Both the position numbers and the translations under genes were made by a program. Under the pieces are notes generated by a model. The model saw only the letters and a list, made by a program, of their open reading frames with translations, searched no databases and was not told the origin of the DNA. A DNA stretch of 9,870 nucleotides from Micrococcales bacterium (GTDB lineage Bacteria; Actinomycetota; Actinomycetes; Actinomycetales; Dermatophilaceae), in assembly GCA_003157445.1 (NCBI GenBank), contig PMJN01000498.1, positions 1 through 9,870 of the forward strand, given 5' to 3'. Below, piece by piece: positions 1-6,674 of the stretch. Position 1 is the stretch's first letter. Every line of letters starts with the position of its first letter.

Positions 1-1
1 C

Positions 2-925
2 CTGGAGCTGTTGGCGACCATCTCCGTGGCGCTGGTGGCGGTGACCGTCGGTATCCGGCTGGCAACCGGCTCCATGCCATTGGCCACCGCCATGGTGGCG
101 ATTCTGCTCGCCCCCGAGGCCTATTGGCCCATTCGTCGGGTAGGCACGGAATTCCACTCCGCTGCTGACGGAGCCCAAGCGCTGATCGACGTCATGGCCG
201 AGATCGAGCTCACCACCCCCAGGTTGGGGGCCGTTGAGCGCCCGTTGACGGCTCTGGATGACGACCAAACCCATGCCCATACAGCCCGCGCCGAACCCTT
301 CCCCGTGGTGGGAGAAGGGTTGGGGTACCGCTTCCCAGGTGCAACCACCTACGTGCTTCAGGATGCGTGCTTCAACCTCCCAATCGGACTCACAGTGGTG
401 ACTGGCCCGTCGGGGGTCGGCAAGTCGACACTGCTGGAACTGCTGGCCGGGCTCCGCGCTCCCAGCACTGGCACCCTGACAGCACCCCGGGCACATCTGG
501 TCACCCAACGGCCCTTTCTGGCTCCCGGGACAGTGCGTGACAACCTCACTGTCGGCAACGACTGCACCGACGACGAGCTCTGGCACGTCTTGGGCGTGGT
601 TGGTCTAGATCTCATGGTCTTGACGCTGCCCAGCGGTCTAGACACTCAGCTGGGTGACGACGGGTTCGGGCTGTCGGCCGGCCAGCGGGCCCGCCTCACC
701 CTGGCCAGGGCCGCCCTCTCGACAGCCCCGCTGATCCTGCTCGATGAGCCAACCGCCCATCTCGACGACGAGTCAGCGGCCTTGGCACACCAGCTGATCC
801 AGAAGCTTGCCGAGCTGCGCACCGTCGTAGCGGTCACTCACCGGCCCGAGCTGCTGACCCTGGCCGACGAACATATCCACCTGGTCCACCATCCCTTCCC
901 TCACCTGGCGGCGGTCCTGTCATGA
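2..925 (+). CDS. cydD: Thiol reductant ABC exporter subunit CydD, 3' part (5' end outside window)
   Basis: C-terminal 307 residues of an ABC exporter half-transporter. The reading frame is open from base 2, so the true start lies upstream of the window and the TTG at 11 is not a start. The first ~45 residues are the end of the membrane domain, with the EAYWPIRRVGTEFHSAADG stretch typical of CydD. The ATPase domain follows: Walker A GPSGVGKST (404-430), Q-loop Gln in VTQRPFL, signature LSAGQRARLTLARA (671-712), Walker B LILLDEP and H-loop VTHRPE. CydD pairs with CydC in the inner membrane to export cysteine/glutathione (more recently shown to handle heme) and is required for assembly of cytochrome bd oxidase. 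The stop overlaps the cydC start (ATGA, 922-925), so the two are translationally coupled. The subunit assignment rests on gene order and on the recognisable CydC partner. Confidence 0.88.
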   Translation: MELLATISVALVAVTVGIRLATGSMPLATAMVAILLAPEAYWPIRRVGTEFHSAADGAQALIDVMAEIELTTPRLGAVERPLTALDDDQTHAHTARAEPFPVVGEGLGYRFPGATTYVLQDACFNLPIGLTVVTGPSGVGKSTLLELLAGLRAPSTGTLTAPRAHLVTQRPFLAPGTVRDNLTVGNDCTDDELWHVLGVVGLDLMVLTLPSGLDTQLGDDGFGLSAGQRARLTLARAALSTAPLILLDEPTAHLDDESAALAHQLIQKLAELRTVVAVTHRPELLTLADEHIHLVHHPFPHLAAVLS

Positions 926-2619
926 CGACTCTCGAGCCTCGTCAGGGCCGCGCCGGCCTAGGCCCGGGGGTTCGTCAAACCCCTCAGAGCCACACGAGTA
1001 GGGCGATTCTTGGCGCTGGGCTGCTGGGTGGGATCGCGACCACCTCTGGCATCGCCCTGACAGCCACCTCAGGCTGGCTCATCGTCCGCGCCAGCCAACG
1101 CCCCCCCATCCTGCTGCTGCTCACCGCAATCGTGGCCGTGCGGGCGTTCGGCATGGCCCGGCCCGCCTTTCGATACTGGGAGCGCTTGCGCTCGCACGAC
1201 GCCGCCCTCGCAGACCTCGCCGACCGACGCACCACAGCGTACGAGAGGCTCGTCCCACTGACACCGGCACGACTTGGCCGACGCGGCCGAGCCGACCTGC
1301 TGACCGGGGTCGTCGACGACCTGACTGACGTCGTGGACGCCCAGGTCAGAGTCACCGTGCCAGTGCTGGCGGCCCTGGTGGCAAGCGTGATGGCCACGAT
1401 CGTCCTGACTCTTCTGGCTCCGATGGCCGGTCTTGTCATTGCCACTATGGCAATACTGACGATCCCCATCCTCATGCTGGGATGGCGACTGGAGACGGGC
1501 TCCCAGCAGGCCCTGCTGGGAGCCCGTACAGAGCTTTCCCGTGTCGCCGCCCTGGTTTCCGGAAATGCCGGCGAGCTGCAGGCCATCGGAGCCGATGGGC
1601 GTGCGCAGCTCTGGCTGTCCACCGCCCATGGCGACCTGTCCCGGGCGGCCGGACGCCAGAGCCGCGGTCGTGCCCTGGCGGCGGGGCTTCTGCTGCTGCT
1701 GACCGCTGCCGGCACCATCGCGATGACGGCCGCAATCCTTGCTGGTGTCGGCACGACAATCTCGGCGCCGGTCGCTGCGCTCCTGGTCCTGACACCCATC
1801 GCGCTCGGTGATACTTACTCCACGCTGCCCGATGCCATCCGCGCTCTTGCTCGATCCCAGGCCAGCGCACTGCGGCTGCGTAAGCTCCTCGACCAGGAGC
1901 CGGCGGTCAGTTCCAGCGGTGTCCAATCGCTGAAGATCGCAGGAGGTGTTCCGCCGCGCATCAGTTTGGGCGAGATGACAGCCGCGTGGTCGGGATCCGT
2001 GCCTCAGGTAGGACCGCTGGACCTGCAGATCCAACCGGGAACTCGGCTGGCCGTTACTGGCCCCAACGGCTGTGGGAAGTCGACACTGCTTGCCGTGTTG
2101 GCCCGCGCTCTGGACCCCGCCAGTGGCAGCTACCGGCTGGGTGAGCAGGACGCTCAGTCGCTGGACCTAGGCCAGGCGCGCCAGGTGTTCGCCGTCCTGG
2201 ACGACGAGCCGCACCTGTTCGCGTCCACCCTGCGCGCCAACCTCGAGCTGGCGCGACCCGGGGCTGGCGATCCTGACCTTCTTGAAGCCCTCGAGCGTGC
2301 GGGCCTGGCTCAGTGGCACGCCGAGCTCGGTCAAGGCCTGGACACCGTCATCGGTACCGATGGCCGCGGCGTCTCCGGCGGAGAGCGGGCGCGGCTCGGA
2401 CTGGCTCGAGCACTGCTATCCAAGCGACCCGTGCTGCTGCTCGACGAGCCGGTTGCCCACCTGGACCACGTCACGGCAGAGTCAGTGATGGGCGACCTGA
2501 CCCGTTCGGCGACCGGACAGTCGGTAATCATGGTCACCCATCGCCGCGCCGGTCTGGCAGGTTTCGACCGAGTCATCGACCTTTCACTGCAGACAAGTGA
2601 ACCGGCCAACACGGTTTGA
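922..2619 (+). CDS. cydC: Thiol reductant ABC exporter subunit CydC
   Basis: Complete 565-residue half-transporter, a normal length for the family. The membrane domain has about six hydrophobic segments (roughly residues 29-50, 62-78, 146-166, 167-187, 252-275, 280-297). Early on it carries the CydC-type stretch SGWLIVRASQRPPILLLL, followed by FRYWERLRSHDAAL. In the ATPase domain, Walker A is GPNGCGKST (380-388), the signature is GVSGGERARLGLARAL (483-498), Walker B is PVLLLDEP (503-510) and the H-loop His is H540. At the Q-loop the sequence reads AVLDDEPHLF, so the usual Gln appears replaced by Asp428. It forms a heterodimer with CydD for reductant/heme-linked export in cytochrome bd biogenesis. 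The ATG lies within the cydD stop, with no separate ribosome binding site needed. No further gene follows in the operon; the next ~775 bases hold no intact gene. Confidence 0.92.
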   Translation: MTTLEPRQGRAGLGPGVRQTPQSHTSRAILGAGLLGGIATTSGIALTATSGWLIVRASQRPPILLLLTAIVAVRAFGMARPAFRYWERLRSHDAALADLADRRTTAYERLVPLTPARLGRRGRADLLTGVVDDLTDVVDAQVRVTVPVLAALVASVMATIVLTLLAPMAGLVIATMAILTIPILMLGWRLETGSQQALLGARTELSRVAALVSGNAGELQAIGADGRAQLWLSTAHGDLSRAAGRQSRGRALAAGLLLLLTAAGTIAMTAAILAGVGTTISAPVAALLVLTPIALGDTYSTLPDAIRALARSQASALRLRKLLDQEPAVSSSGVQSLKIAGGVPPRISLGEMTAAWSGSVPQVGPLDLQIQPGTRLAVTGPNGCGKSTLLAVLARALDPASGSYRLGEQDAQSLDLGQARQVFAVLDDEPHLFASTLRANLELARPGAGDPDLLEALERAGLAQWHAELGQGLDTVIGTDGRGVSGGERARLGLARALLSKRPVLLLDEPVAHLDHVTAESVMGDLTRSATGQSVIMVTHRRAGLAGFDRVIDLSLQTSEPANTV

Positions 2620-2631
2620 GTGCTGGTTTGG

Positions 2632-2668
2632 CGGGCGCAGCCCCTGTCCGTTAGGCGGGGATAGCCCG
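2632..2668 (+). terminator. Interrupted hairpin downstream of cydC
   Basis: CGGGC (2632-2636) pairs with GCCCG (2664-2668), and inside it CCCC (2641-2644) pairs with GGGG (2657-2660), with small internal loops. It lies 13 bases after the cydC stop, where a terminator would be expected. There is no T-run directly after it; the nearest is TTTT at about 2697. It could instead be the left-end hairpin of the transposon remnant that follows. Confidence 0.3.
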
Positions 2669-2714
2669 TTGGGCTCAGATCGGTACGGTTACACCCTTTT
2701 GTCGGTGCTGACTC

Positions 2715-3190
2715 ATGGGTCTGTTTGTGGGCCGTTGGGATCGTGCTCGGGCGTGCGTGCAGGCCGTTCTGGCTGGGGAGGATTACCGTCGGGCCCATGA
2801 GGTACGCCCTCAGAGGCCCTGTTGTGGAATGAACTGGTTTGCGCACAACGCCGGCATTGGGAATCCCAGAAAGCTGACCCGTCCTGCCAGGACCTGCGTG
2901 CGGTCATGTATTGCCTTGACCCGGCTCTATTGGCGCTGCATGTGCACACGAAACAAACCGTTGTTGATGACCTGTTGGACGCGATGGCAACGTTCCGGGC
3001 ACCGTAAAGCAGGGTTCAAGGCTCGGGCGCCGCACCGGCCGTTGTCTTTCACGCGCGGTTCTGGTTGGCGGGTAACCCCGCAGGGTCGTCTGGGATTGAG
3101 CGTTGCTGAGTTCCTTCGGCGCCGCGAACTCGTCGCCGAAACCCTATTGAACGGGCTCACTGACGTTGAGGTCCCGTGCGACTTCACCAG
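2715..3190 (+). pseudogene. Decayed N-terminal remnant of a TnpB/OrfB-like transposase
   Basis: No single reading frame makes sense here, but pieces in two frames join into one coherent protein-like string. Frame 3 from about 2715 gives AVLAGEDYRRAHEV-type sequence. Frame 2 from 2801 gives SEALLWNELVCAQRRHWE and then HVHTKQTVVDDLLDAMATFR. Frame 3 resumes after the stop at 3005-3007 with RKAGFKARAPHR and GWRVTPQGRLGLSV. The order resembles the N-terminal half of IS200/IS605 TnpB-family proteins: an ALLWNEL helix, an HxQT-like helix with a following hydrophobic heptad, a KPGFxRxK-like basic motif, then a beta-rich GRLxLS. At least two frameshifts are needed (around 2807-2812 and 3000-3010). Neither the RuvC-like catalytic domain nor the zinc ribbon is present, so it cannot be active. 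The family assignment is by eye. It may be another DNA-binding protein, or not a gene relic at all. Confidence 0.4.
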
Positions 3191-3264
3191 CCGAAGCGAC
3201 CCCGGCCGCCTGCGACCTCACGAACTGGCGCCCTGCGTGACCTGTGGAGGCGTCGGGAAGAGCC

Positions 3265-3281
3265 CTTCACAGAACCTTCAT
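3265..3281 (+). promoter_or_regulatory. Putative OmpR-family operator: CTTCAC-n5-CTTCAT direct repeat
   Basis: CTTCAC at 3265-3270 and CTTCAT at 3276-3281 are spaced exactly 11 bp start to start, one helical turn, as expected for a tandem-bound winged-helix response regulator. It lies about 115 bp upstream of the Met-rich gene at 3396. The same hexamer with the same spacing recurs at 7516-7532, between the response regulator gene and the SHOCT gene, which suggests one regulator for both. The pattern also resembles an actinobacterial PHO box (TTCAYC repeats at 11 bp), so PhoP is an alternative binder. No convincing -10 element could be placed relative to it. Confidence 0.42.
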
Positions 3282-3322
3282 CAAAACCCCCGGTGAAACC
3301 GCCAGGCGGGGAGCCGACAGTG

Positions 3323-3370
3323 ATGCAAGAAGACTTGGTCCCGCCAAACACGGGTCCTTGCCAGCTATGA
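3323..3370 (+). CDS. Possible 15-codon leader ORF upstream of the Met-rich gene
   Basis: ATG at 3323 follows GGGGAG (3308-3313) at a spacing of 9 bases and encodes MQEDLVPPNTGPCQL, stopping at 3368-3370, 25 bases before the next start. It has one Cys and two Pro-containing stretches. It may be a translated leader or merely chance; only the good Shine-Dalgarno spacing supports it. Confidence 0.17.
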   Translation: MQEDLVPPNTGPCQL

Positions 3371-3395
3371 CACCGCGAAGGTTGGGGACATCACA

Positions 3396-3896
3396 ATGCG
3401 CATGATCGGCGATCGAAGCGACGAGACCTGTCTCAATCCACCCACAGGTGAGCCCCTGCGGCGGCGGCGGATCCGGGTCGCCTCGGTTGGCGCGACGGTT
3501 GCCGCAATAACAGTCGCCGGGTCATTGATGCTCACCTCACAACAGGAGTCGTTCGCCGCCACGATCAGTGCTGCTGTCGTTCCCGCTCGTGTCGGGTCCG
3601 ATAACCCGCCAGCGACCAGCCCTGCCAGTATGCCGGCGGATATGCCGGGGATGGACATGTCGGGGAGCTCGCCGACGCCGGTTCCGACGGTCAGTATGCC
3701 GGCGGATATGCCGGGGATGGACATGTCGGGGAGCTCGACGGTGGCTGTCGCCAACCCGCCGCTGGCGCCGGTGCTGGGCGCCTTCGGTGGGGCTACCGCG
3801 ATGGTGCTGCTCACAGCAGGCATGATCCGCCGCAGGGATCTGGCAGCCGACGTCATCAAGAAAGCCGCTTGCATCTCAGGTAGGGCCGCCAAGTGA
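3396..3896 (+). CDS. Methionine-rich membrane-anchored protein with tandem MPADMPGMDMSG repeats (putative copper-binding)
   Basis: A 166-residue protein of no family I can name. After a basic N-terminus (LRRRRIR, 21-27) comes a hydrophobic segment (~28-46), a ~75-residue extracytoplasmic-looking stretch, a second hydrophobic segment (~122-143), and a short basic tail RRRDLAADVIKK. The middle holds two identical copies of SMPADMPGMDMSGSS (78-92 and 100-114), each with Met/Asp spacing (MxxxMxxMxM). The pattern is reminiscent of the Met-rich copper-binding repeats of PcoA/CopA-type copper proteins; copper binding here is inference. There is no His in the repeats. ATG 3396 was chosen because GGGGA sits 7 bases upstream; ATG 3402 is an alternative. 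The stop overlaps the GTG of the polyferredoxin gene (3893-3896), so the two are coupled and probably act together. An upstream direct-repeat operator suggests control by the two-component system encoded downstream. Confidence 0.72.
   Translation: MRMIGDRSDETCLNPPTGEPLRRRRIRVASVGATVAAITVAGSLMLTSQQESFAATISAAVVPARVGSDNPPATSPASMPADMPGMDMSGSSPTPVPTVSMPADMPGMDMSGSSTVAVANPPLAPVLGAFGGATAMVLLTAGMIRRRDLAADVIKKAACISGRAAK
3626..3737 (+). repeat. Two perfect 46-bp direct repeats inside the Met-rich gene
   Basis: Bases 3626-3671 and 3692-3737 are identical over 46 bp, with a 66-bp period (22 codons, in frame). They encode the two SMPADMPGMDMSGSS units. Identity at every third codon position means a recent duplication or ongoing gene conversion rather than old repeats kept by selection on protein alone. 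The 20-bp linker between them is unrelated. Confidence 0.95.
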
Positions 3897-5365
3897 GTCA
3901 GGAGCTGCGGACGCGGTCAGAACGCCCATCGCGGTCGAAGAGTTCGCCAATGCTCGATCACGGCGTTGCTGCCGGCACCGACCCGGACGACGCGCGGTTC
4001 AACCGGCAGCTGGGCGAACCACTGGGGCGTGACATTCTCAAGAACCGGTTCGTCTCTGCTCTGATGCGCAGCCGGTGGTACCCCGGTGCATTCCAGATCC
4101 CTATCGCCGCGGTGTTCGGTTTGGTCGCCTACGAATTGCTGGCCGGGCCTCCCAGCGCCCATGACAACGCCGGGACGGCGCTCATGTGGGTGCTGTGGTG
4201 GCCCCTCCTGCCGCTCCTGTACGTGCTGTTCGGGCGCTTGTGGTGCGCGGTGTGTCCATTCGCGGCCTTGTCTGACGTCGTCCAGAAGCTCGTCGGCGCC
4301 AACCGGCCCGTGCCGCCACTGCTGAAGAAGTACGGCATCTGGATCATCGACGCCACGTTCCTGGCCATTACCTGGGCCGATCATGTGTTCGGGATCGTCG
4401 AGTCTCCCTGGGGCTCCGGGATCCTGCTGCTCCTGCTGACCTTCGCAGTCATCGTGTCCGGGGCATTCTTCCAGCGGCGCACTTTTTGCCGGTACCTGTG
4501 CTTCCTGGGAGGACTGTCGGGCAACTACTCCCGGACCGGCATGCTCGCTCTGCGTGCGAATTCCCAGACCTGCGCGACGTGTACCTCCAAGGCCGCCTGC
4601 TACAACGGCACCGACACGGTCGCCGCGTGCCCGTTGTTCTCCTTCCCCCGCACCATGGACTCCAGCGCAAACTGCAACTTGTGCGGCAACTGCATCAAGG
4701 CCTGCCCCAACGACGCGATCACCATCACCGTTCGCAAACCCACCCATGAACTGTGGTTTCTGCGCAACCCGAAGATCGAAGAGTCATTCCTGGCGATGGC
4801 GATCATGGGGATCGTCATCATCCAGAACGTGACCATGCTGCCCGGGTGGACCGACGCGCTCGGGTGGGTCAACCGGACTACTGGCATCACCAACTACCCC
4901 ATCATCTTCACCGCCGTGTTCGCCGTAGGGGTGTCCATCCCGGTCGCCCTGCTCACCCTCGCAGCCAAGGTCGCCTCCGCCGGGAACCTGGAAGACACCC
5001 TCAAGAACTTCGCCAGGTTCGGATATGCCCTGATCCCCCTGGACGTCGCCGCGCACCTGGCGCACAACATGTTCCACCTGCTAGCCGAGGGCGGCTCGGT
5101 GATCTCCACCGTCGGCGCGTTGTTCGGTGGGCACTACGGCGGCTCCACCGCGCTGGTAGGTAGTGGGCCGATCCAGGTACTGCAGTACACCTTGCTGGCC
5201 CTGGGGCTGTTCGGATCCTTCTACACCCTGCGAGCGATCACCCACCGCCGGTACCTCACCCCGGCCCGCCGTCGCGTCACCATGCTCCCCTTCTCCGCCC
5301 TGATCGGGATCCTGACAGCACTGAACGTGGTCATGTTCATGTACCCCATGGCGCACCGGATGTAG
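3893..5365 (+). CDS. Polytopic membrane polyferredoxin, NapH/NosR/CcoG-like 4Fe-4S protein
   Basis: 490-residue integral membrane iron-sulfur protein. Hydrophobic segments lie near residues 66-84, 97-113, 149-166, 174-192, 297-313, 335-357, 378-397, 427-447 and 465-484. Twelve Cys fall in four groups: C118xxC121P in GRLWCAVCPF, C199xxxC203 in TFCRYLCFLGG, C227xxC230x5C236 with C246P, and the ferredoxin motif C261xxC264xxC267xxxC271P. The last two groups can hold two 4Fe-4S clusters. The paired membrane-proximal C-x2/3-C motifs are those of NapH/NosR/CcoG-type proteins that pass electrons across the membrane. AHLAHNMFHLL (387-397) offers His ligands. CcoG is known to reduce Cu(II) to Cu(I) for oxidase assembly; with a Met-rich partner directly upstream, a copper-linked electron-transfer role is plausible but inferred. 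GTG start, 4-base overlap with the upstream gene, AGG 12 bases before. The long N-terminus (1-60) is hydrophilic and cytoplasmic. Confidence 0.82.
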   Translation: MSQELRTRSERPSRSKSSPMLDHGVAAGTDPDDARFNRQLGEPLGRDILKNRFVSALMRSRWYPGAFQIPIAAVFGLVAYELLAGPPSAHDNAGTALMWVLWWPLLPLLYVLFGRLWCAVCPFAALSDVVQKLVGANRPVPPLLKKYGIWIIDATFLAITWADHVFGIVESPWGSGILLLLLTFAVIVSGAFFQRRTFCRYLCFLGGLSGNYSRTGMLALRANSQTCATCTSKAACYNGTDTVAACPLFSFPRTMDSSANCNLCGNCIKACPNDAITITVRKPTHELWFLRNPKIEESFLAMAIMGIVIIQNVTMLPGWTDALGWVNRTTGITNYPIIFTAVFAVGVSIPVALLTLAAKVASAGNLEDTLKNFARFGYALIPLDVAAHLAHNMFHLLAEGGSVISTVGALFGGHYGGSTALVGSGPIQVLQYTLLALGLFGSFYTLRAITHRRYLTPARRRVTMLPFSALIGILTALNVVMFMYPMAHRM

Positions 5366-5374
5366 CCGCGTGCT

Positions 5375-5402
5375 CCCGGCCCGCCTGTTGTGCAGGGCCG
5401 GG
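5375..5402 (+). terminator. GC-rich hairpin after the polyferredoxin gene
   Basis: CCCGGCCC (5375-5382) and GGGCCGGG (5395-5402) form a perfect 8-bp stem with a 12-base loop, 9 bases after the polyferredoxin stop. No T-run follows, as is common in high-GC bacteria. It lies between two convergent operons and could work for the plus-strand one. Confidence 0.5.
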
Positions 5403-5546
5403 GTTGAGTAGGGCGGCGCGCCGGGTGACCGGCGCCGGTGGGTACACCGCAAAGGGAGCATGGCCATGGAACTGTGGGCGTGGCCAGGCGAACTCACCTT
5501 CTTGGTTCCGACCAGCGGAGGCAGGGTGGTGCGCGCCATGGCGAGC

Positions 5547-6674
5547 TCAGTCGCTATGCAGGAGAATTCTGAAGGTGGATCCTTGCCCGCTCCCGGGGCT
5601 AGTTGCCGTGAGGGCTCCGCCGTGAGCCTGCACGAGTGCTTTGGCGATGGCAAGCCCGATGCCCGATCCTCCGTGAGCCCGGTCTCGAGCGGCATCGACC
5701 CGGTAGAAGCGTTCGAACACGTGTGGCAGATGTTTGGCCGGGATGCCGTCGCCGCAGTCTGCGACCGATATTGCCACGCCTGCGGCTCTGCGCGATGTGG
5801 TGGCCGAGATCGTGACCGTTCCCTCGGCAGGGGTATGCCGCAGTGCGTTGTCCAGCAGATTGCCCAGGACCTGTCCCATCCGTTCTGGGTCCATGGACAG
5901 TTCGGGAAGCCCCGGGGAGATATCCGTGACCAGTCGAACACCTTTCGTCTGGTAGGCCTCGGCGGCCGAGTCAACCGCCGCGGCGATCACTAACTCTGGG
6001 TGCACTGTGGCCATGTTCAGCTGAATCTGTCCTTCCTCGGTCCTGGAGACCGCGGAGATGTCCTCGGACAGCCGGGCCAGGCGTTTGGTCTGGGAGCGCA
6101 GTAGTTCTGCGGTCCCCGCATTCAACGTCGCGACACCATCCTCCAGCGCCTCGAGGTAGGCCTCCAACGTCGCTACCGGTGTGCGCATCTCGTGTCCGAG
6201 GTCGGCCAGCAGCCTGCGGCGGGTTAGCTCGACCGAACCCAGCCGATCGGCCATCTGGTTGAACCCCGAAGCCAAGGCGTCGAACTCAGCTCCGAGCCCC
6301 GGCGCGGGGACTCTGATGCCGTAGTGACCGCCGGCAACCTCACTGGCCGCATCAGCGATGATGGCAACGGATCGTCCTATCCGTCGCGCGATGTACACGT
6401 TGACGGCCATGGCCACAGCCAGCGCAGCCAGCAGCGCCCACGACAGCGAGATGGCGTTGGCGCTCTGGTAGGCCATCTCGGTGTGCACGATTTGGGCAGG
6501 GGTGGATCCCACGTTGACCCTGGCGAGGTGCTCGTGGAACAGCGACGGTCCGACCGCGGCGGCGATCAGCCAAGCGGTGAGTCCCCCGGTTAGCAGGACC
6601 AACGTCTGGGCCGCTAGGAGGCGACCGGCTAGGCCGGCACCTCGACGTGTCGGTGCGCCGGCTGGGGCGTTCAT
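5547..6674 (-). CDS. Two-component sensor histidine kinase, two TM segments, HAMP, HisKA, HATPase
   Basis: 375-residue membrane kinase. TM1 is about residues 19-40 and TM2 about 75-95, with a short external loop (~41-74). A HAMP domain (~96-148) is followed by HisKA with LGHEMRTPVATLEAYLEAL (phospho-acceptor His161). The ATPase domain has N-box NLLDNALRHTP (272-282), G1 VADCGDGIP, F-box FERFYRVD (320-327) and G2 GGSGIGLAIAKALVQAHGG. All key residues are present, so it should be active. The loop contains H47, H49, H64 and M67, possible metal ligands, but is too short for a folded sensor domain. Its ATG overlaps the response regulator stop by 4 bases (6671-6674), so the pair is co-translated. 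It is convergent with the Met-rich/polyferredoxin operon, which together with the matching operators suggests that operon as a target. The signal is unknown; an envelope metal, perhaps copper, is inferred. Confidence 0.93.
   Translation of the reverse strand: MNAPAGAPTRRGAGLAGRLLAAQTLVLLTGGLTAWLIAAAVGPSLFHEHLARVNVGSTPAQIVHTEMAYQSANAISLSWALLAALAVAMAVNVYIARRIGRSVAIIADAASEVAGGHYGIRVPAPGLGAEFDALASGFNQMADRLGSVELTRRRLLADLGHEMRTPVATLEAYLEALEDGVATLNAGTAELLRSQTKRLARLSEDISAVSRTEEGQIQLNMATVHPELVIAAAVDSAAEAYQTKGVRLVTDISPGLPELSMDPERMGQVLGNLLDNALRHTPAEGTVTISATTSRRAAGVAISVADCGDGIPAKHLPHVFERFYRVDAARDRAHGGSGIGLAIAKALVQAHGGALTATSPGSGQGSTFRILLHSD

Noticed and set aside
984..2034. Two long minus-strand ORFs (271 and 321 codons)
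   Set aside because: Low-complexity, Arg/Ser- or Gly/Gln-rich shadows of cydC.
3365..3892. Minus-strand 175-codon ORF with GELPDMSIPGISAGIL repeats
   Set aside because: The repeats are only the antisense reading of the Met-rich repeats. The plus-strand frame has the start, the coupling and membrane segments.
3917..4747. Minus-strand 276-codon ORF
   Set aside because: It is antisense to the polyferredoxin gene, whose Cys motifs prove the plus-strand frame. Long open antisense frames are common in GC-rich DNA.
5460..5993. Plus-strand 177-codon ORF with AAAGGGAG ahead of its ATG at 5460
   Set aside because: Apart from its first 29 codons it runs antisense to the well-supported histidine kinase and its sequence resembles no protein. 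The Shine-Dalgarno could belong to a dead gene start, but only ~87 bases lie outside the kinase.
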